From: Candidatus Zhuqueibacterota bacterium
Lineage (GTDB): Bacteria > Zhuqueibacterota > Zhuqueibacteria > Zhuqueibacterales > Zhuqueibacteraceae
Reading direction: 5' to 3'
NCBI GenBank assembly: GCA_022616415.1
Contig: JAKEEU010000296.1
Coordinates: forward strand, 19,879 to 83,878
Length of the DNA stretch: 64,000 bases
The position numbers and the translations under genes are program-made. Shown here in pieces: positions 55,987-64,000 of the stretch (the stretch's first letter is position 1; each line of letters begins with the position of its first letter). A model generated the notes under the pieces. That model saw nothing but the letters and a program-made list of their open reading frames with translations. It did no database searches and was not told the origin of the DNA.

Positions 55987-58900
55987 TCACGACTTGCCAT
56001 TCTCGCTTTCGTCGAGCAATTCGACGTCGAGACCGAGGCCTTGCAATTCACGAATGAGCACGTTGAACGATTCCGGCAGGCCCGGCTCAGGCAGATTGTC
56101 GCCTTTGACGATCGCTTCGTAAACTTTCGAGCGGCCGCGCACGTCGTCGGATTTCACCGTCAAAATTTCTTGCAGCGTGTGCGCCGCGCCGTAAGCTTCC
56201 AGCGCCCACACTTCCATTTCGCCGAAGCGCTGGCCGCCGAACTGCGCTTTGCCGCCGAGCGGCTGCTGCGTGATCAGCGAGTACGGCCCGATCGAGCGCG
56301 CGTGAATCTTGTCTTCGACCAAATGCGACAATTTCATGATATAAATTTGTCCGACGCTCACCTTCTCAGCAAACGGTTCGCCGGTGCGGCCGTCGTAAAG
56401 CTGAATTTTGGCGTTCTCCGGCAATCCGGCTTTGCGCAGCTCTTCGATAATTTCATTGTGCGTCGCGCCGTCAAAGACCGAGGTTGAATAAGCCACACCG
56501 AGTTTCGCTGCGGCCCAGCCGAGATTCGTCTCAAAAATTTGTCCGAGATTCATACGCGAGGGCACGCCGAGCGGGTTCAGCACAATGTCAACCGGCGTAC
56601 CATCCGGCAAATACGGCATGTCTTCGCTCGGAACGATCTTCGCAACCACGCCCTTGTTGCCGTGGCGGCCCGCCATTTTGTCGCCGACCATGAGTTTGCG
56701 CCGTTTGGCGACGTACACTTTCGCGAGCTGCACGATGCCCGGCGGCAATTCGTCGCCGACCGTGATCTTCAGCTTGCGGCGCTCGTATTCTTCGTTGATG
56801 TCTTTGACCGTCTTCTCATAAGCGCTGAAAATCACCTCGACGGTCTCGTTGACCTTCTTCTTTTCCGTCCAGCCTTCCTCGCCGCGTTCGAGCTTGTCGA
56901 AATCAAGCTCATCCAAACGCTCCGGCGTCAACTCGGCGCCCGCGCGCAAAACCACTTTGCCGTCTTTAATATGGCGAATCGTTGCCGAAGTTTCGCCGGT
57001 CAAAACCTGCACGAGCTTTTCATTGCGCAGCTTCAGCACCCGCTTGCGCTCGACAACGATCCATTCTTCAATCTCATCGAGCTTTTTCTTGTCCTGGCGC
57101 TTCGACTTCGCGTCTTTCTTCTTGCGCGAGAACAGCTTGGCGTCGATCACGATGCCCTTCAATCCGGGCGGCGCTTTCAGCGAGGCGTCTTTCACGTCGC
57201 CGGCCTTTTCGCCGAAAATGGCTTTGAGCAATTTCTCTTCCGGCGTCGGGTCGGTCTCGCCTTTGGGCGTCACCTTGCCGACCAAAATATCGCCGGACTG
57301 CACTTCCGCGCCGATGCGAATGATGCCGTTTTCGTCGAGATCTTTGGTGGACTCTTCCGAAACGTTGGGAATTTCGCGCGTCAGCTCTTCTTCGCCGCGC
57401 TTGGTGTCGCGCACTTGCAGCTCAAATTCTTCAATGTGAATCGAGGTGTAAATATCTTTTTGCACCACCCTCTCGGAAATGACGATCGCGTCTTCAAAAT
57501 TATAGCCGCGCCACGGCATGAACGCGACGAGGACGTTGCGGCCCAACGCCAGACGGCCGCCTTCCGTCGAGCAGCCATCGGCCAGCACCTGGCCTTTGGT
57601 GATGCGATCGCCGACTTTGACGATCGGGCGCTGGTTGATACAGGTGCCCTGGTTGGTGCGCAAAAACTTGGTGCAGCGATACGTCACCAAATCGTTCTCA
57701 TCAAAATTCAGCAGACTCTCGAGATCGAGCTTCTTGCCGCGCCCGGCCGGCGAATCGCGGCGGATGATGATGCGGCCCGCCTCGACGTGCTCGACCACGC
57801 CGTCGAAATCCGAAATGATCATCGCGCGGGAATCACGCGCCACTTTTCCTTCCATGCCGGTGCCGACCAACGGCGCTTCCGGAGTGAGCAGCGGCACGGC
57901 CTGGCGTTGCATATTCGAGCCCATGAGCGCGCGGTTGGCGTCATCGTGCTCCAGAAACGGAATCAGCGCCGCCGCCGCCGAAACGATCTGATTCGGCGAA
58001 ACGTCCATGTAATGCACCTCATCCGGATGCACCACCGGAAACTCGCCCTTGATCCGCGCTTTCACACGATCACTTTCGAAATGACCCTTGTTGTCCAGAG
58101 GGGCGTTGGCCTGCGCAATCACATATTGGTCTTCATCATCCGCGGAAAGATATTCAATGTCATCCAATACGCGGCCATTGACGACTTTGCGATAGGGACT
58201 TTCGATGAAGCCGAAATCGTTGATGCGCGCAAACGTCGTCAGCGAAGATATCAAGCCGATGTTCGGACCTTCCGGCGTTTCAATCGGACACAGGCGCCCA
58301 TAATGCGTGTAATGCACGTCGCGCACTTCGAAGCCGGCGCGCTCGCGTGTCAAACCGCCGGGACCGAGCGCGGAGAGACGGCGCTTGTGCGTCAACTCGG
58401 CCAACGGGTTGGTTTGATCCATGAACTGGGAGAGCTGGCTGGTGCCGAAGAAGGTGTTGATCACGGAGATAATCGTGCGGGCATTGACGAGATCCTGCGG
58501 GGTGAGCTTCTCGCTGTCGCGTAGGTTCATGCGTTCTTTGATGGTGCGCGCCATGCGCGATAGGCCGAGGCTCATCTGCTGCGCCAATTGCTCGCCAACG
58601 GTGCGAATGCGGCGGTTGCCGAGATGATCGATGTCGTCGGCGGTGCGATGGCCGGCGCGCATATCCAAAAGATGCTTGATGATCGCAATAATATCTTCCT
58701 TCGTCAATACCGTGGTTTCTTGCGGAATATTCAAGCCGAGCTTTTTGTCGAGGCGATAACGGCCCACGTCGCCGAGATCGTAGCGCTTAGGATTAAAAAA
58801 CAGCCGCTCTAAAAGCTGCTTGGCGGTGTCCAAATCCGGCGCATCGCCCGCGCGCAATTGCCGGTAAATCGTCTCCAAGGCGTCTTCTTGCGATTTGGCG

Positions 58901-59799
58901 TTGTCACGACGTAGCGTGTTCGAGATGACTTCGGGGCCAAACGTGCCCTCCGCCGTCCGCAACAATTTGAGCGTTTCAACCTTGGCTTTCTTCAAGCGGT
59001 CGAGCGTTTCTTCGGTCAGCTCGACGTCCTTTTCCAAAAGCACTTCGCCGGTGTCGCGGTCGACGACGTCCGCAATCGACTGCCGGCCGATGTACTTTTT
59101 GCTTTGCGAGCCCGAAAGCTCCACCTCTTCGACGAGATCGAAGAGCTGGAGCAGATCGCGGTCGGTGGAGTAGCCCAACGCGCGCAACAACGTCGTCACC
59201 GGAAATTTTTTCCGGCGGTCGATGTAAACGTACATGACGTCGTTGATGTCGGTGGTGAACTCGACCCACGAGCCGCGCAACGGAATGATCCGCGCCGCGA
59301 ACATCTTGGTGCCGTTCGGATGCTTCAGCTCGTCGAAGAACACGCCCGGCGAGCGATGCAATTGGCTCACCACGATGCGCTCGGCGCCGTTGATGATGAA
59401 CGTGCCACGGTTGGTCATAAACGGAATGTTGCCGAGATAAACCACCTGTTCGGTGGTTTCGCCATACGCGCCGGTGGCTTCGTCTTTCACCGACAGGCGC
59501 AGCTTGGCCTTCAGCGGAACCGAATAGGTGACGCCGCGCTCCTGGCATTCATCCACGTCGTATTTGGGCTTTTCGACGTAATACTCGACGAACTCGAGGC
59601 AGAAATTTTCCCGGCTGTCGTAAATCGGGAAAATGCTCGTGAATACCGCCTGCAGCCCTTTATTGGCGCGCTTCGCGGGATCGACCTCGGCTTGCACGAA
59701 CTCCGTGAACGACTTGAGCTGAATATCCAGCAAGTCGGGCAAATCGATGATCGCGCTCAGCCTTGAAAACGAACGGCGCTCTAAATTTCCAAGATTCAT
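55987..59799 (-). CDS. rpoB: RNA polymerase beta subunit
   Basis: 1270 aa from ATG 59799 (MNLGNLERRSFSRLSAIIDL, which fits the family); an in-frame ATG at 59865 would add 22 residues. Rifampicin-region FFGTSQLSQFMDQTNPLAEL, HKRRLSALGPGGLTRERAGF and GRLCPIETPEGPNIGLISSL are wild type by inspection. Later motifs: GYNFEDAIVISERVVQKD, MVGDKMAGRHGNKGVVAKIV and GGKAQFGGQRFGEMEVWALE. The 3' end is followed at once by a hairpin. Confidence 0.98.
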   Translation of the reverse strand: MNLGNLERRSFSRLSAIIDLPDLLDIQLKSFTEFVQAEVDPAKRANKGLQAVFTSIFPIYDSRENFCLEFVEYYVEKPKYDVDECQERGVTYSVPLKAKLRLSVKDEATGAYGETTEQVVYLGNIPFMTNRGTFIINGAERIVVSQLHRSPGVFFDELKHPNGTKMFAARIIPLRGSWVEFTTDINDVMYVYIDRRKKFPVTTLLRALGYSTDRDLLQLFDLVEEVELSGSQSKKYIGRQSIADVVDRDTGEVLLEKDVELTEETLDRLKKAKVETLKLLRTAEGTFGPEVISNTLRRDNAKSQEDALETIYRQLRAGDAPDLDTAKQLLERLFFNPKRYDLGDVGRYRLDKKLGLNIPQETTVLTKEDIIAIIKHLLDMRAGHRTADDIDHLGNRRIRTVGEQLAQQMSLGLSRMARTIKERMNLRDSEKLTPQDLVNARTIISVINTFFGTSQLSQFMDQTNPLAELTHKRRLSALGPGGLTRERAGFEVRDVHYTHYGRLCPIETPEGPNIGLISSLTTFARINDFGFIESPYRKVVNGRVLDDIEYLSADDEDQYVIAQANAPLDNKGHFESDRVKARIKGEFPVVHPDEVHYMDVSPNQIVSAAAALIPFLEHDDANRALMGSNMQRQAVPLLTPEAPLVGTGMEGKVARDSRAMIISDFDGVVEHVEAGRIIIRRDSPAGRGKKLDLESLLNFDENDLVTYRCTKFLRTNQGTCINQRPIVKVGDRITKGQVLADGCSTEGGRLALGRNVLVAFMPWRGYNFEDAIVISERVVQKDIYTSIHIEEFELQVRDTKRGEEELTREIPNVSEESTKDLDENGIIRIGAEVQSGDILVGKVTPKGETDPTPEEKLLKAIFGEKAGDVKDASLKAPPGLKGIVIDAKLFSRKKKDAKSKRQDKKKLDEIEEWIVVERKRVLKLRNEKLVQVLTGETSATIRHIKDGKVVLRAGAELTPERLDELDFDKLERGEEGWTEKKKVNETVEVIFSAYEKTVKDINEEYERRKLKITVGDELPPGIVQLAKVYVAKRRKLMVGDKMAGRHGNKGVVAKIVPSEDMPYLPDGTPVDIVLNPLGVPSRMNLGQIFETNLGWAAAKLGVAYSTSVFDGATHNEIIEELRKAGLPENAKIQLYDGRTGEPFAEKVSVGQIYIMKLSHLVEDKIHARSIGPYSLITQQPLGGKAQFGGQRFGEMEVWALEAYGAAHTLQEILTVKSDDVRGRSKVYEAIVKGDNLPEPGLPESFNVLIRELQGLGLDVELLDESENGKS

Positions 59800-59870
59800 T
59801 GAAAGCTCGCGTTTGAATAACTTGTGCGACTCAGTGCCGCAATCTGGCGTTTCGTCCCTAAACATTGAAT

Positions 59871-59942
59871 TGTCATTTTGGAAGAATCCTTTTTGTGTCA
59901 GGCAATAATCCTGGATGGCAAAAAGATTCCTGCGGAATGACA
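59871..59942. repeat. TGTCAT-family inverted repeat, copy 3
   Basis: TGTCATTTTGGAAGAATCCT and AGATTCCTGCGGAATGACA between rplL and rpoB. Confidence 0.7.
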
Positions 59943-59958
59943 GATAACAAGCACGGTA

Positions 59959-60369
59959 TTACTTAATCTCGACCGTTGCGCCCGCTTCTTCCAGTTTGGC
60001 TTTGACTTGCTGCGCTTCTTCTTTGCTGACGCCTTCCTTGATCGGCTTAGGCGCGTTGTCGACCAAATCCTTCGCCTCTTTCAAGCCGAGATTGGTCAGC
60101 GTGCGCACGACCTTGATGACGTTGATCTTATTGGCGCCGGCGTTGGTCAAAATGACGTTGAACTCCGTTTGCTCTTCGGCTGCCGGAACGGCTTGCGCCG
60201 GACCGGCACCTGCTCCGGCTTGCGGAACCGCCGCCATCGGCGCGGCCGCTTTGACGCCAAATCGATCTTCAATCGCCTTGACCAAATTCGCTAGCTCGAG
60301 AACCGTCATGTTCTCGATTGCTTGCAGGAGCTCGTCCTGCTTTGCGGGGGAAGCCACTGCTGTAGACAC
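59959..60369 (-). CDS. rplL: Ribosomal protein L7/L12
   Basis: 136 aa stalk protein, four or six copies per ribosome. N-terminal dimer helix LLQAIENMTVLELANLVKAI, flexible Ala/Pro/Gly hinge (AAVPQAGAGAGPAQAVPAAE), and C-terminal NKINVIKVVRTLTNLGLKEA with AKDLVDNAPKPIKEGVSKEE. Slightly longer than the usual ~125 because of the hinge. Confidence 0.98.
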   Translation of the reverse strand: MSTAVASPAKQDELLQAIENMTVLELANLVKAIEDRFGVKAAAPMAAVPQAGAGAGPAQAVPAAEEQTEFNVILTNAGANKINVIKVVRTLTNLGLKEAKDLVDNAPKPIKEGVSKEEAQQVKAKLEEAGATVEIK

Positions 60370-60427
60370 TGCGAATCCTCCTTAAAAATAATTAACTTTT
60401 GTTGCCGTTCTCTTTTTGTTGCAAGTT

Positions 60428-60973
60428 TTATTGCGTTGCGGCTTTTTCTTTTTTCTCCGCAACTGCTTGCAGCGCATAAACAAAGTTTCTGACAATTCCT
60501 TGCAGACTGTTGACCAAGCCATAAAGCGGCGCATTCAAGGTGCCGACCAATTGCGCCAGCACGTCTTCGCGGCTCGGCAGCTTGGAAATTTGCTCGGTTT
60601 GTTTCGCGTCGAAAAATTGGCCTTCAAAAATAATCGCCTTGATCGCCGGCTTGGGATTGGTTTTCAGAAAATCCAAAATAACCTTGGCCGGAGCGCCGGC
60701 ATCTTTCATGCCGAAGGCCAACGCCGTCGGGCCTTCGAGATATGGCACGAGAGTTTGATAACCGGCCTTTTCCGCCGCGAGACGAACCAGCGTGTTCTTG
60801 CCGACCAAATACTCGACGTTTGACTTGCGGAAATTGCGCCGCAAATTGGTCATGGCTTCCACGGTCAGTCCCGAATAATCGGTCAGGAAAACGCTCTTGG
60901 CCGACGAAAGTTTTTCACTCAGCTTGACCACCGCTTCGGCTTTATCTGGCCGGACCGTTCTGGTTTGCTCCAT
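60428..60973 (-). CDS. rplJ: Ribosomal protein L10
   Basis: 181 aa from ATG 60973; the longer frame from 61048 runs through an intergenic repeat. KLSEKLSSAKSVFLTDYSGL, TVEAMTNLRRNFRKSNVEYL, VGKNTLVRLAAEKAGYQTL and LEGPTALAFGMKD. Anchors L7/L12. The gap upstream, where an L10 leader is often found, contains nested palindromes. Confidence 0.96.
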   Translation of the reverse strand: MEQTRTVRPDKAEAVVKLSEKLSSAKSVFLTDYSGLTVEAMTNLRRNFRKSNVEYLVGKNTLVRLAAEKAGYQTLVPYLEGPTALAFGMKDAGAPAKVILDFLKTNPKPAIKAIIFEGQFFDAKQTEQISKLPSREDVLAQLVGTLNAPLYGLVNSLQGIVRNFVYALQAVAEKKEKAATQ

Positions 60974-60992
60974 GATGAATTTCTCACATAAC

Positions 60993-61159
60993 GTTAGTAG
61001 TAACCCCTTCAGGGGTCGAATTGTAAAATAACTTATGCATTTAGCCAAGTGAACTCAGAGTGCAAAGCTGCAGTTTTGCAATGCTAAAGCATTGCACTCC
61101 GGTTCAGACCACCAAACTCATACAAAATAACTAAAATGCCTGAAGGCATCACTACGAAC
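60993..61159. repeat. GTAGTAAC-family repeat, copy 5, enclosing a second palindrome
   Basis: Outer ends GTTAGTAGTAACCCCTTCAG and ATGCCTGAAGGCATCACTAC/GAAC. Between them GAGTGCAA (61058) pairs with TTGCACTC (61092), around GCATTGC/GCAATGC. It fills the rplA-rplJ gap. Confidence 0.7.
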
Positions 61160-61863
61160 TAACTCTTCGCTTCCACCGCAATCGCATTGCGGTCGATTGC
61201 AATCCCCGGACCCATCGTGCTCGAAACCGTCACACTGCGAACATATTGGCCCTTGGCCGAAGCCGGCTTCAAACGCACCACCGTATCCATAAACGCGCGA
61301 ATATTGTCAACCAATTGCGGCTCGGAAAACGACGACTTGCCGACGTTCACGTGCAGAATGCCGGTTTTATCGACGCGAAATTCGATCTTGCCGGCCTTCA
61401 CTTCCTTCACGGCTTTGCCGACGTCCAGCGTCACCGTGCCGCTCTTGGGGTTCGGCATCAGGCCGCGCGGACCCAGAATCTTTCCGAGCTTGCCGACTTC
61501 ACCCATCACGTCCGGCGTCGCGATCATGACGTCGAAATCAAACCAGTTTTCATTGATCTTCTTGATATACTCTTCAAAACCGACGTAATCGGCGCCGGCG
61601 TCTTTCGCTTCTTTTTCTTTGACGCTCTTGCACAGCACCAGCACGCGCACGGTTTTGCCGAGGCCGTGCGGCAAAGCTACGGTGCCGCGCACGGCCTGAT
61701 CGGCGTGACGCGGATCGACGCCCAAACGCACCGATACTTCCACCGTTTCGTCGAATTTTGCCGTCGCGGTTTTCTTGAGCAATTTCACCGCATCTTCCAG
61801 CGCGTACTCTTTTCCCGGCTCGATATTTTTTAAAAGTTCCTGATAACGGCGACTGTGCTTCAT
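61159..61863 (-). CDS. rplA: Ribosomal protein L1
   Basis: 234 aa. MKHSRRYQELLKNIEPGKEY, FDETVEVSVRLGVDPRHADQ, VRGTVALPHGLGKTVRVLVL, GKILGPRGLMPNPKSGTVTL and VRSVTVSSTMGPGIAIDRNA. Often represses its own rplKA mRNA. Confidence 0.98.
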   Translation of the reverse strand: MKHSRRYQELLKNIEPGKEYALEDAVKLLKKTATAKFDETVEVSVRLGVDPRHADQAVRGTVALPHGLGKTVRVLVLCKSVKEKEAKDAGADYVGFEEYIKKINENWFDFDVMIATPDVMGEVGKLGKILGPRGLMPNPKSGTVTLDVGKAVKEVKAGKIEFRVDKTGILHVNVGKSSFSEPQLVDNIRAFMDTVVRLKPASAKGQYVRSVTVSSTMGPGIAIDRNAIAVEAKS

Positions 61864-61885
61864 AAATTGACCTTTCCTTATTGAA

Positions 61886-61980
61886 CAGAGGGCTGAGGGC
61901 TTAGCGCAAAGAGCGTAGTACGTCGCAAATTGTTTCGCGCTTTGCCCTTCGCCCTAGGCTCTCTGCCCTCCGCCCTATGC
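61886..61980. repeat. GCGCAAAGAGCG modular palindrome, copy 3
   Basis: GAGGGCTGAGGGCTTAGCGC on the left and GCCCTAGGCTCTCTGCCCTC on the right; the rplK stop codon lies inside its edge. Confidence 0.65.
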
Positions 61981-62397
61981 GACCTCGATACCCATGCTGC
62001 GGGCGGTTCCTTCAACCATACGAATAGCCGCTTCAACGTCGTTGGCGTTGAGATCGCTCATCTTTGTCTCGGCAATTTGCCGGACTTGTGCATGGGTGAC
62101 CTTGCCAACCTTATTCCGATTGGGCTCGCCCGAACCTTTTTCCACAGCGGCGGCTTTGGCGAGAAGAACCGAGGCTGGCGGCGTTTTCAGAATAAATGTA
62201 AACGACCGGTCGGAATAAACCGTGATAATCACGGGAATGACGAGACCCTGCCGGTCCGCGGTTTTAGCGTTGAACTGCTTGCAAAATTCCATAATGTTCA
62301 CGCCGTGCTGACCCAACGCCGGCCCAACCGGCGGCGAAGGATTGGCCTGGCCGGCCGTAATTTGCAATTTGATTTGGGTAACAACTTTTTTTGCCAT
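61975..62397 (-). CDS. rplK: Ribosomal protein L11
   Basis: 140 aa. VVTQIKLQITAGQANPSPPV, GPALGQHGVNIMEFCKQFNA, IPVIITVYSDRSFTFILKTP and MSDLNANDVEAAIRMVEGTA with RSMGIEV. The stop codon overlaps the CCCTATGCG end of a repeat. Confidence 0.98.
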   Translation of the reverse strand: MAKKVVTQIKLQITAGQANPSPPVGPALGQHGVNIMEFCKQFNAKTADRQGLVIPVIITVYSDRSFTFILKTPPASVLLAKAAAVEKGSGEPNRNKVGKVTHAQVRQIAETKMSDLNANDVEAAIRMVEGTARSMGIEVA

Positions 62398-62498
62398 ATT
62401 GTCTCACTTTATCGTAATCGTAGTCCTGCCCCCTTGTGGGGCATTCTTAAAAGACTGAATCCAGTACTTTCGACATCCGCCCACAAGCTAACGCCAAA

Positions 62499-63062
62499 TT
62501 ATTTTTCCAACTCAACCTGCAAAAAGTCCAGTTCCACCGGCGTCGAGCGCCCGAAGATGCTGACCATGACTTTGACTTTTTTCTTCTCTTCGTTCAGCTC
62601 TTCGATAAAGCCGGTAAAGTCGGTAAACGGGCCGTCGATTACGCGAATGGGATCGCCGACGCGGAACGGCACCGATATAACTTCGCGCCCGCGGCTTTCC
62701 TGCACGCGGCCGATGATACGGTCAATCTCATCCTGGCGCAGCGCCTGGGGCGTGTTTTTGGGGCCGACGAAATTGGTCACGCCGGGAGTGTTGATGATGA
62801 GATACTGCGTCTCTTTATCCAACACCATTTGCACCAACATGTATCCGGGGAAGAACGTCTTGCTGCGCACGCGCTTTTTCCCTTCGCGCATTTCCGTCAC
62901 TTCCTCCGCCGGAATCAAAACGCTGGTGATGCGTTCGGCCAGACCAAGGGCTTTGGCTTCATTCTCGATAAAAGCCTTGACTTTGCGTTCGTGGCCGGAC
63001 AGAACGTGAATGGCATACCACTTCAGTTCCGGCTGCTCTTTTTGTTGAGTCGTATCTTCCAC
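62499..63062 (-). CDS. nusG: Transcription termination/antitermination factor NusG
   Basis: 187 aa. NGN domain with KWYAIHVLSGHERKVKAFIE and FFPGYMLVQMVLDKETQYLI, NTPGVTNFVGPKNTPQAL; KOW domain FRVGDPIRVIDGPFTDFTGF and VSIFGRSTPVELDFLQVEL. Couples RNA polymerase to the ribosome. Co-transcribed with secE (19-base gap). Confidence 0.98.
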   Translation of the reverse strand: MEDTTQQKEQPELKWYAIHVLSGHERKVKAFIENEAKALGLAERITSVLIPAEEVTEMREGKKRVRSKTFFPGYMLVQMVLDKETQYLIINTPGVTNFVGPKNTPQALRQDEIDRIIGRVQESRGREVISVPFRVGDPIRVIDGPFTDFTGFIEELNEEKKKVKVMVSIFGRSTPVELDFLQVELEK

Positions 63063-63081
63063 GGTTCGAATAATCAGCGCT

Positions 63082-63279
63082 CTAATTGGCCGTTAAAAGC
63101 ATGGTGACCAAATATTGCAGAATCTGGTCGGCCCCGAAAGTGTAAGCGGCAAAGATGAGAGAAAAGGCGATGACCACGCCGGTCGAACCCCTCAACTGTT
63201 CACGGGTAGGCCAACTAACTTTCGACATCTCCTGACGGACGTCCAGAACGAATTGCTTGAGCTTATTAAAGAGAGCCAT
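63082..63279 (-). CDS. secE: Preprotein translocase subunit SecE
   Basis: 65 aa, single-helix type. MALFNKLKQFVLDVRQEMSK, VSWPTREQLRGSTGVVIAFS (conserved VSWPTR), membrane helix LIFAAYTFGADQILQYLVTM. Clamps SecY. Confidence 0.96.
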   Translation of the reverse strand: MALFNKLKQFVLDVRQEMSKVSWPTREQLRGSTGVVIAFSLIFAAYTFGADQILQYLVTMLLTAN

Positions 63280-63329
63280 TCTTGGTCCTCAAATACGCCT
63301 GTAAAATTCCCTGCACTCAAAGAATTGAC

Positions 63330-63361
63330 AATTTTAAATTGAAATTTTTCAATTTAAAATT
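63330..63361. repeat. Perfect AT-rich palindrome between tRNA-Trp and secE
   Basis: ATTTTAAATTGAAA and TTTCAATTTAAAAT are exact complements with a two-base centre. Related to the block at 50195. Confidence 0.75.
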
Positions 63362-63379
63362 ACTACCGTTACTTATCAG

Positions 63380-63454
63380 CAGGCCTGGAGGGATTCGAAC
63401 CCCCAACATCCGGTTTTGGAGACCGGCGCTCTAGCCAGTTCGAGCTACAGGCCT
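63380..63454 (-). tRNA. tRNA-Trp (CCA)
   Basis: Complete cloverleaf on the minus strand: acceptor AGGCCTG / CAGGCCT, D-arm GTAGCTCGAACTGGCTAGAGC, anticodon stem CCGGT around CTCCAAA with anticodon CCA, and T-arm with GGTTCGAATCC. Encoded CCA end absent. Standard position upstream of secE. Confidence 0.96.
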
Positions 63455-63502
63455 GAATAAAGCAAAAAAGATAAAAAAACCTTCACTTTTTCTTTTTTGC
63501 TT

Positions 63503-63652
63503 TTAACGGGTTTCCTTGTGTATCGTGTGCTTTCTGCAGAAACGGCAGTGCTTTTTAAATTCCACTCTCGCCGTATGCTTCTTTTTATTTTTCGTCATCG
63601 AATAATTGCGCCGCTTGCACTCGCCGCATTCCAGGGTGATAATTTCTCTCAT
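63503..63652 (-). CDS. rpmG: Ribosomal protein L33
   Basis: 49 aa, read directly from the minus strand. MREIITLECGECKRRNYSMT, KNKKKHTARVEFKKHCRFCR, KHTIHKETR. Two CxxC pairs, so the zinc-binding form. Between tRNA-Thr and tRNA-Trp, as often seen. Confidence 0.95.
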   Translation of the reverse strand: MREIITLECGECKRRNYSMTKNKKKHTARVEFKKHCRFCRKHTIHKETR

Positions 63653-63702
63653 TTATACATAACCTATTTGGAAAAATGATTGCATTGCCGGCTATTTTTA
63701 AG

Positions 63703-63775
<73 letters not shown>

Positions 63776-63853
63776 CGGAGCAAACGGCAAGTCGCAAATG
63801 GCAAAACTAAAATTGCTTTTTGCTCTTTGCCTTTTTCTTTTTGCCATTCCATG

Positions 63854-63926
63854 AGCGGGAGACGGGACTTGAACCCGCGACCAACAGCTTGGAAGGCTGT
63901 GACTCTGCCACCTGAGTTACTCCCGC
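63854..63926 (-). tRNA. tRNA-Gly (TCC)
   Basis: Acceptor GCGGGAG / CTCCCGC, anticodon stem ACAGC / GCTGT with loop CTTCCAA, T-arm CGGGTTCAAGTCCCG. 73 bases without CCA. Immediately upstream on the same strand lies a damaged copy. Confidence 0.95.
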
Positions 63927-63937
63927 TTTTTACTTAG

Positions 63938-63999
63938 TTTGAACCCGCGACCAATCCCGTCTTGAAACGGGATGACTCTGCCACCTGAGTTACTCCCGC
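63938..63999 (-). pseudogene. Truncated and scrambled tandem copy of tRNA-Gly
   Basis: The first 27 bases (from GCGGGAGTAACTCAGGTGGC) equal those of the intact tRNA-Gly. The anticodon arm is replaced by an ATCCCGT / ACGGGAT stem with loop TTCAAG, and the sequence ends in the T-loop (GGGTTCAAAC). The 3' T-stem and acceptor strand are missing before the intact tRNA begins. The last base on the + strand is near the window edge, so what precedes it is unseen. Confidence 0.75.
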
Positions 64000-64000
64000 T

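Overview
The window reads as a chromosomal segment of an uncultured Gram-negative bacterium, roughly 54% GC by eye. Outer-membrane-type proteins, lipoproteins, TatC and a TPR/beta-barrel/lipoprotein trio of a style common in the Fibrobacterota-Chlorobiota-Bacteroidota neighbourhood suggest an FCB-related candidate lineage (for example KSB1- or Calditrichota-like). That placement is inference only. No phage, IS transposase, CRISPR array or rRNA gene was seen.

Left part (1-9.4 kb, + strand): the 3' end of a Wadjet anti-plasmid system (jetC cut by the window edge, jetD complete), then an ECF sigma factor with a membrane-anchored YCII-domain partner, an exported double-VOC protein, a serine beta-lactamase-like gene broken by a deletion and frameshift, and an NTF2-like lipoprotein. 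Middle part (9.6-28.9 kb, - strand): an HD hydrolase, a membrane protein, cysS, an AT-rich two-gene insert with a DUF4062 protein, an MBL hydrolase, a PHP phosphatase, dcd, tatC-nrdR, glyA, a TPR protein / outer-membrane protein / DNRLRE-like lipoprotein set, and the histidine-degradation genes hutI and hutU. Small toxin-antitoxin-like genes (a HEPN pair and a BrnT pair) and two related small hypothetical proteins lie around the hut genes.

Right part (29-64 kb, all - strand): a nearly complete translation and transcription superoperon in canonical order. Read 5' to 3' on the minus strand it runs: degenerate tRNA-Gly copy, tRNA-Gly, tRNA-Thr, rpmG, tRNA-Trp, secE, nusG, rplKAJL, rpoBC, rpsLG, fusA, tuf, the S10 genes, the spc genes, secY-adk-map-infA-rpmJ, rpsM-rpsK-rpsD-rpoA-rplQ, and a terminator.

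The most unusual property is the intergenic DNA. At least ten families of short imperfect palindromes recur through the window, many of them between co-transcribed ribosomal protein genes and several touching or overlapping stop codons. Other points of interest are a basic N-terminal extension of about 80 residues on ribosomal protein L5, a perfect terminator-like hairpin inside the spc operon, a scrambled and truncated tandem tRNA-Gly copy, and a possible membrane YCII anti-sigma factor.
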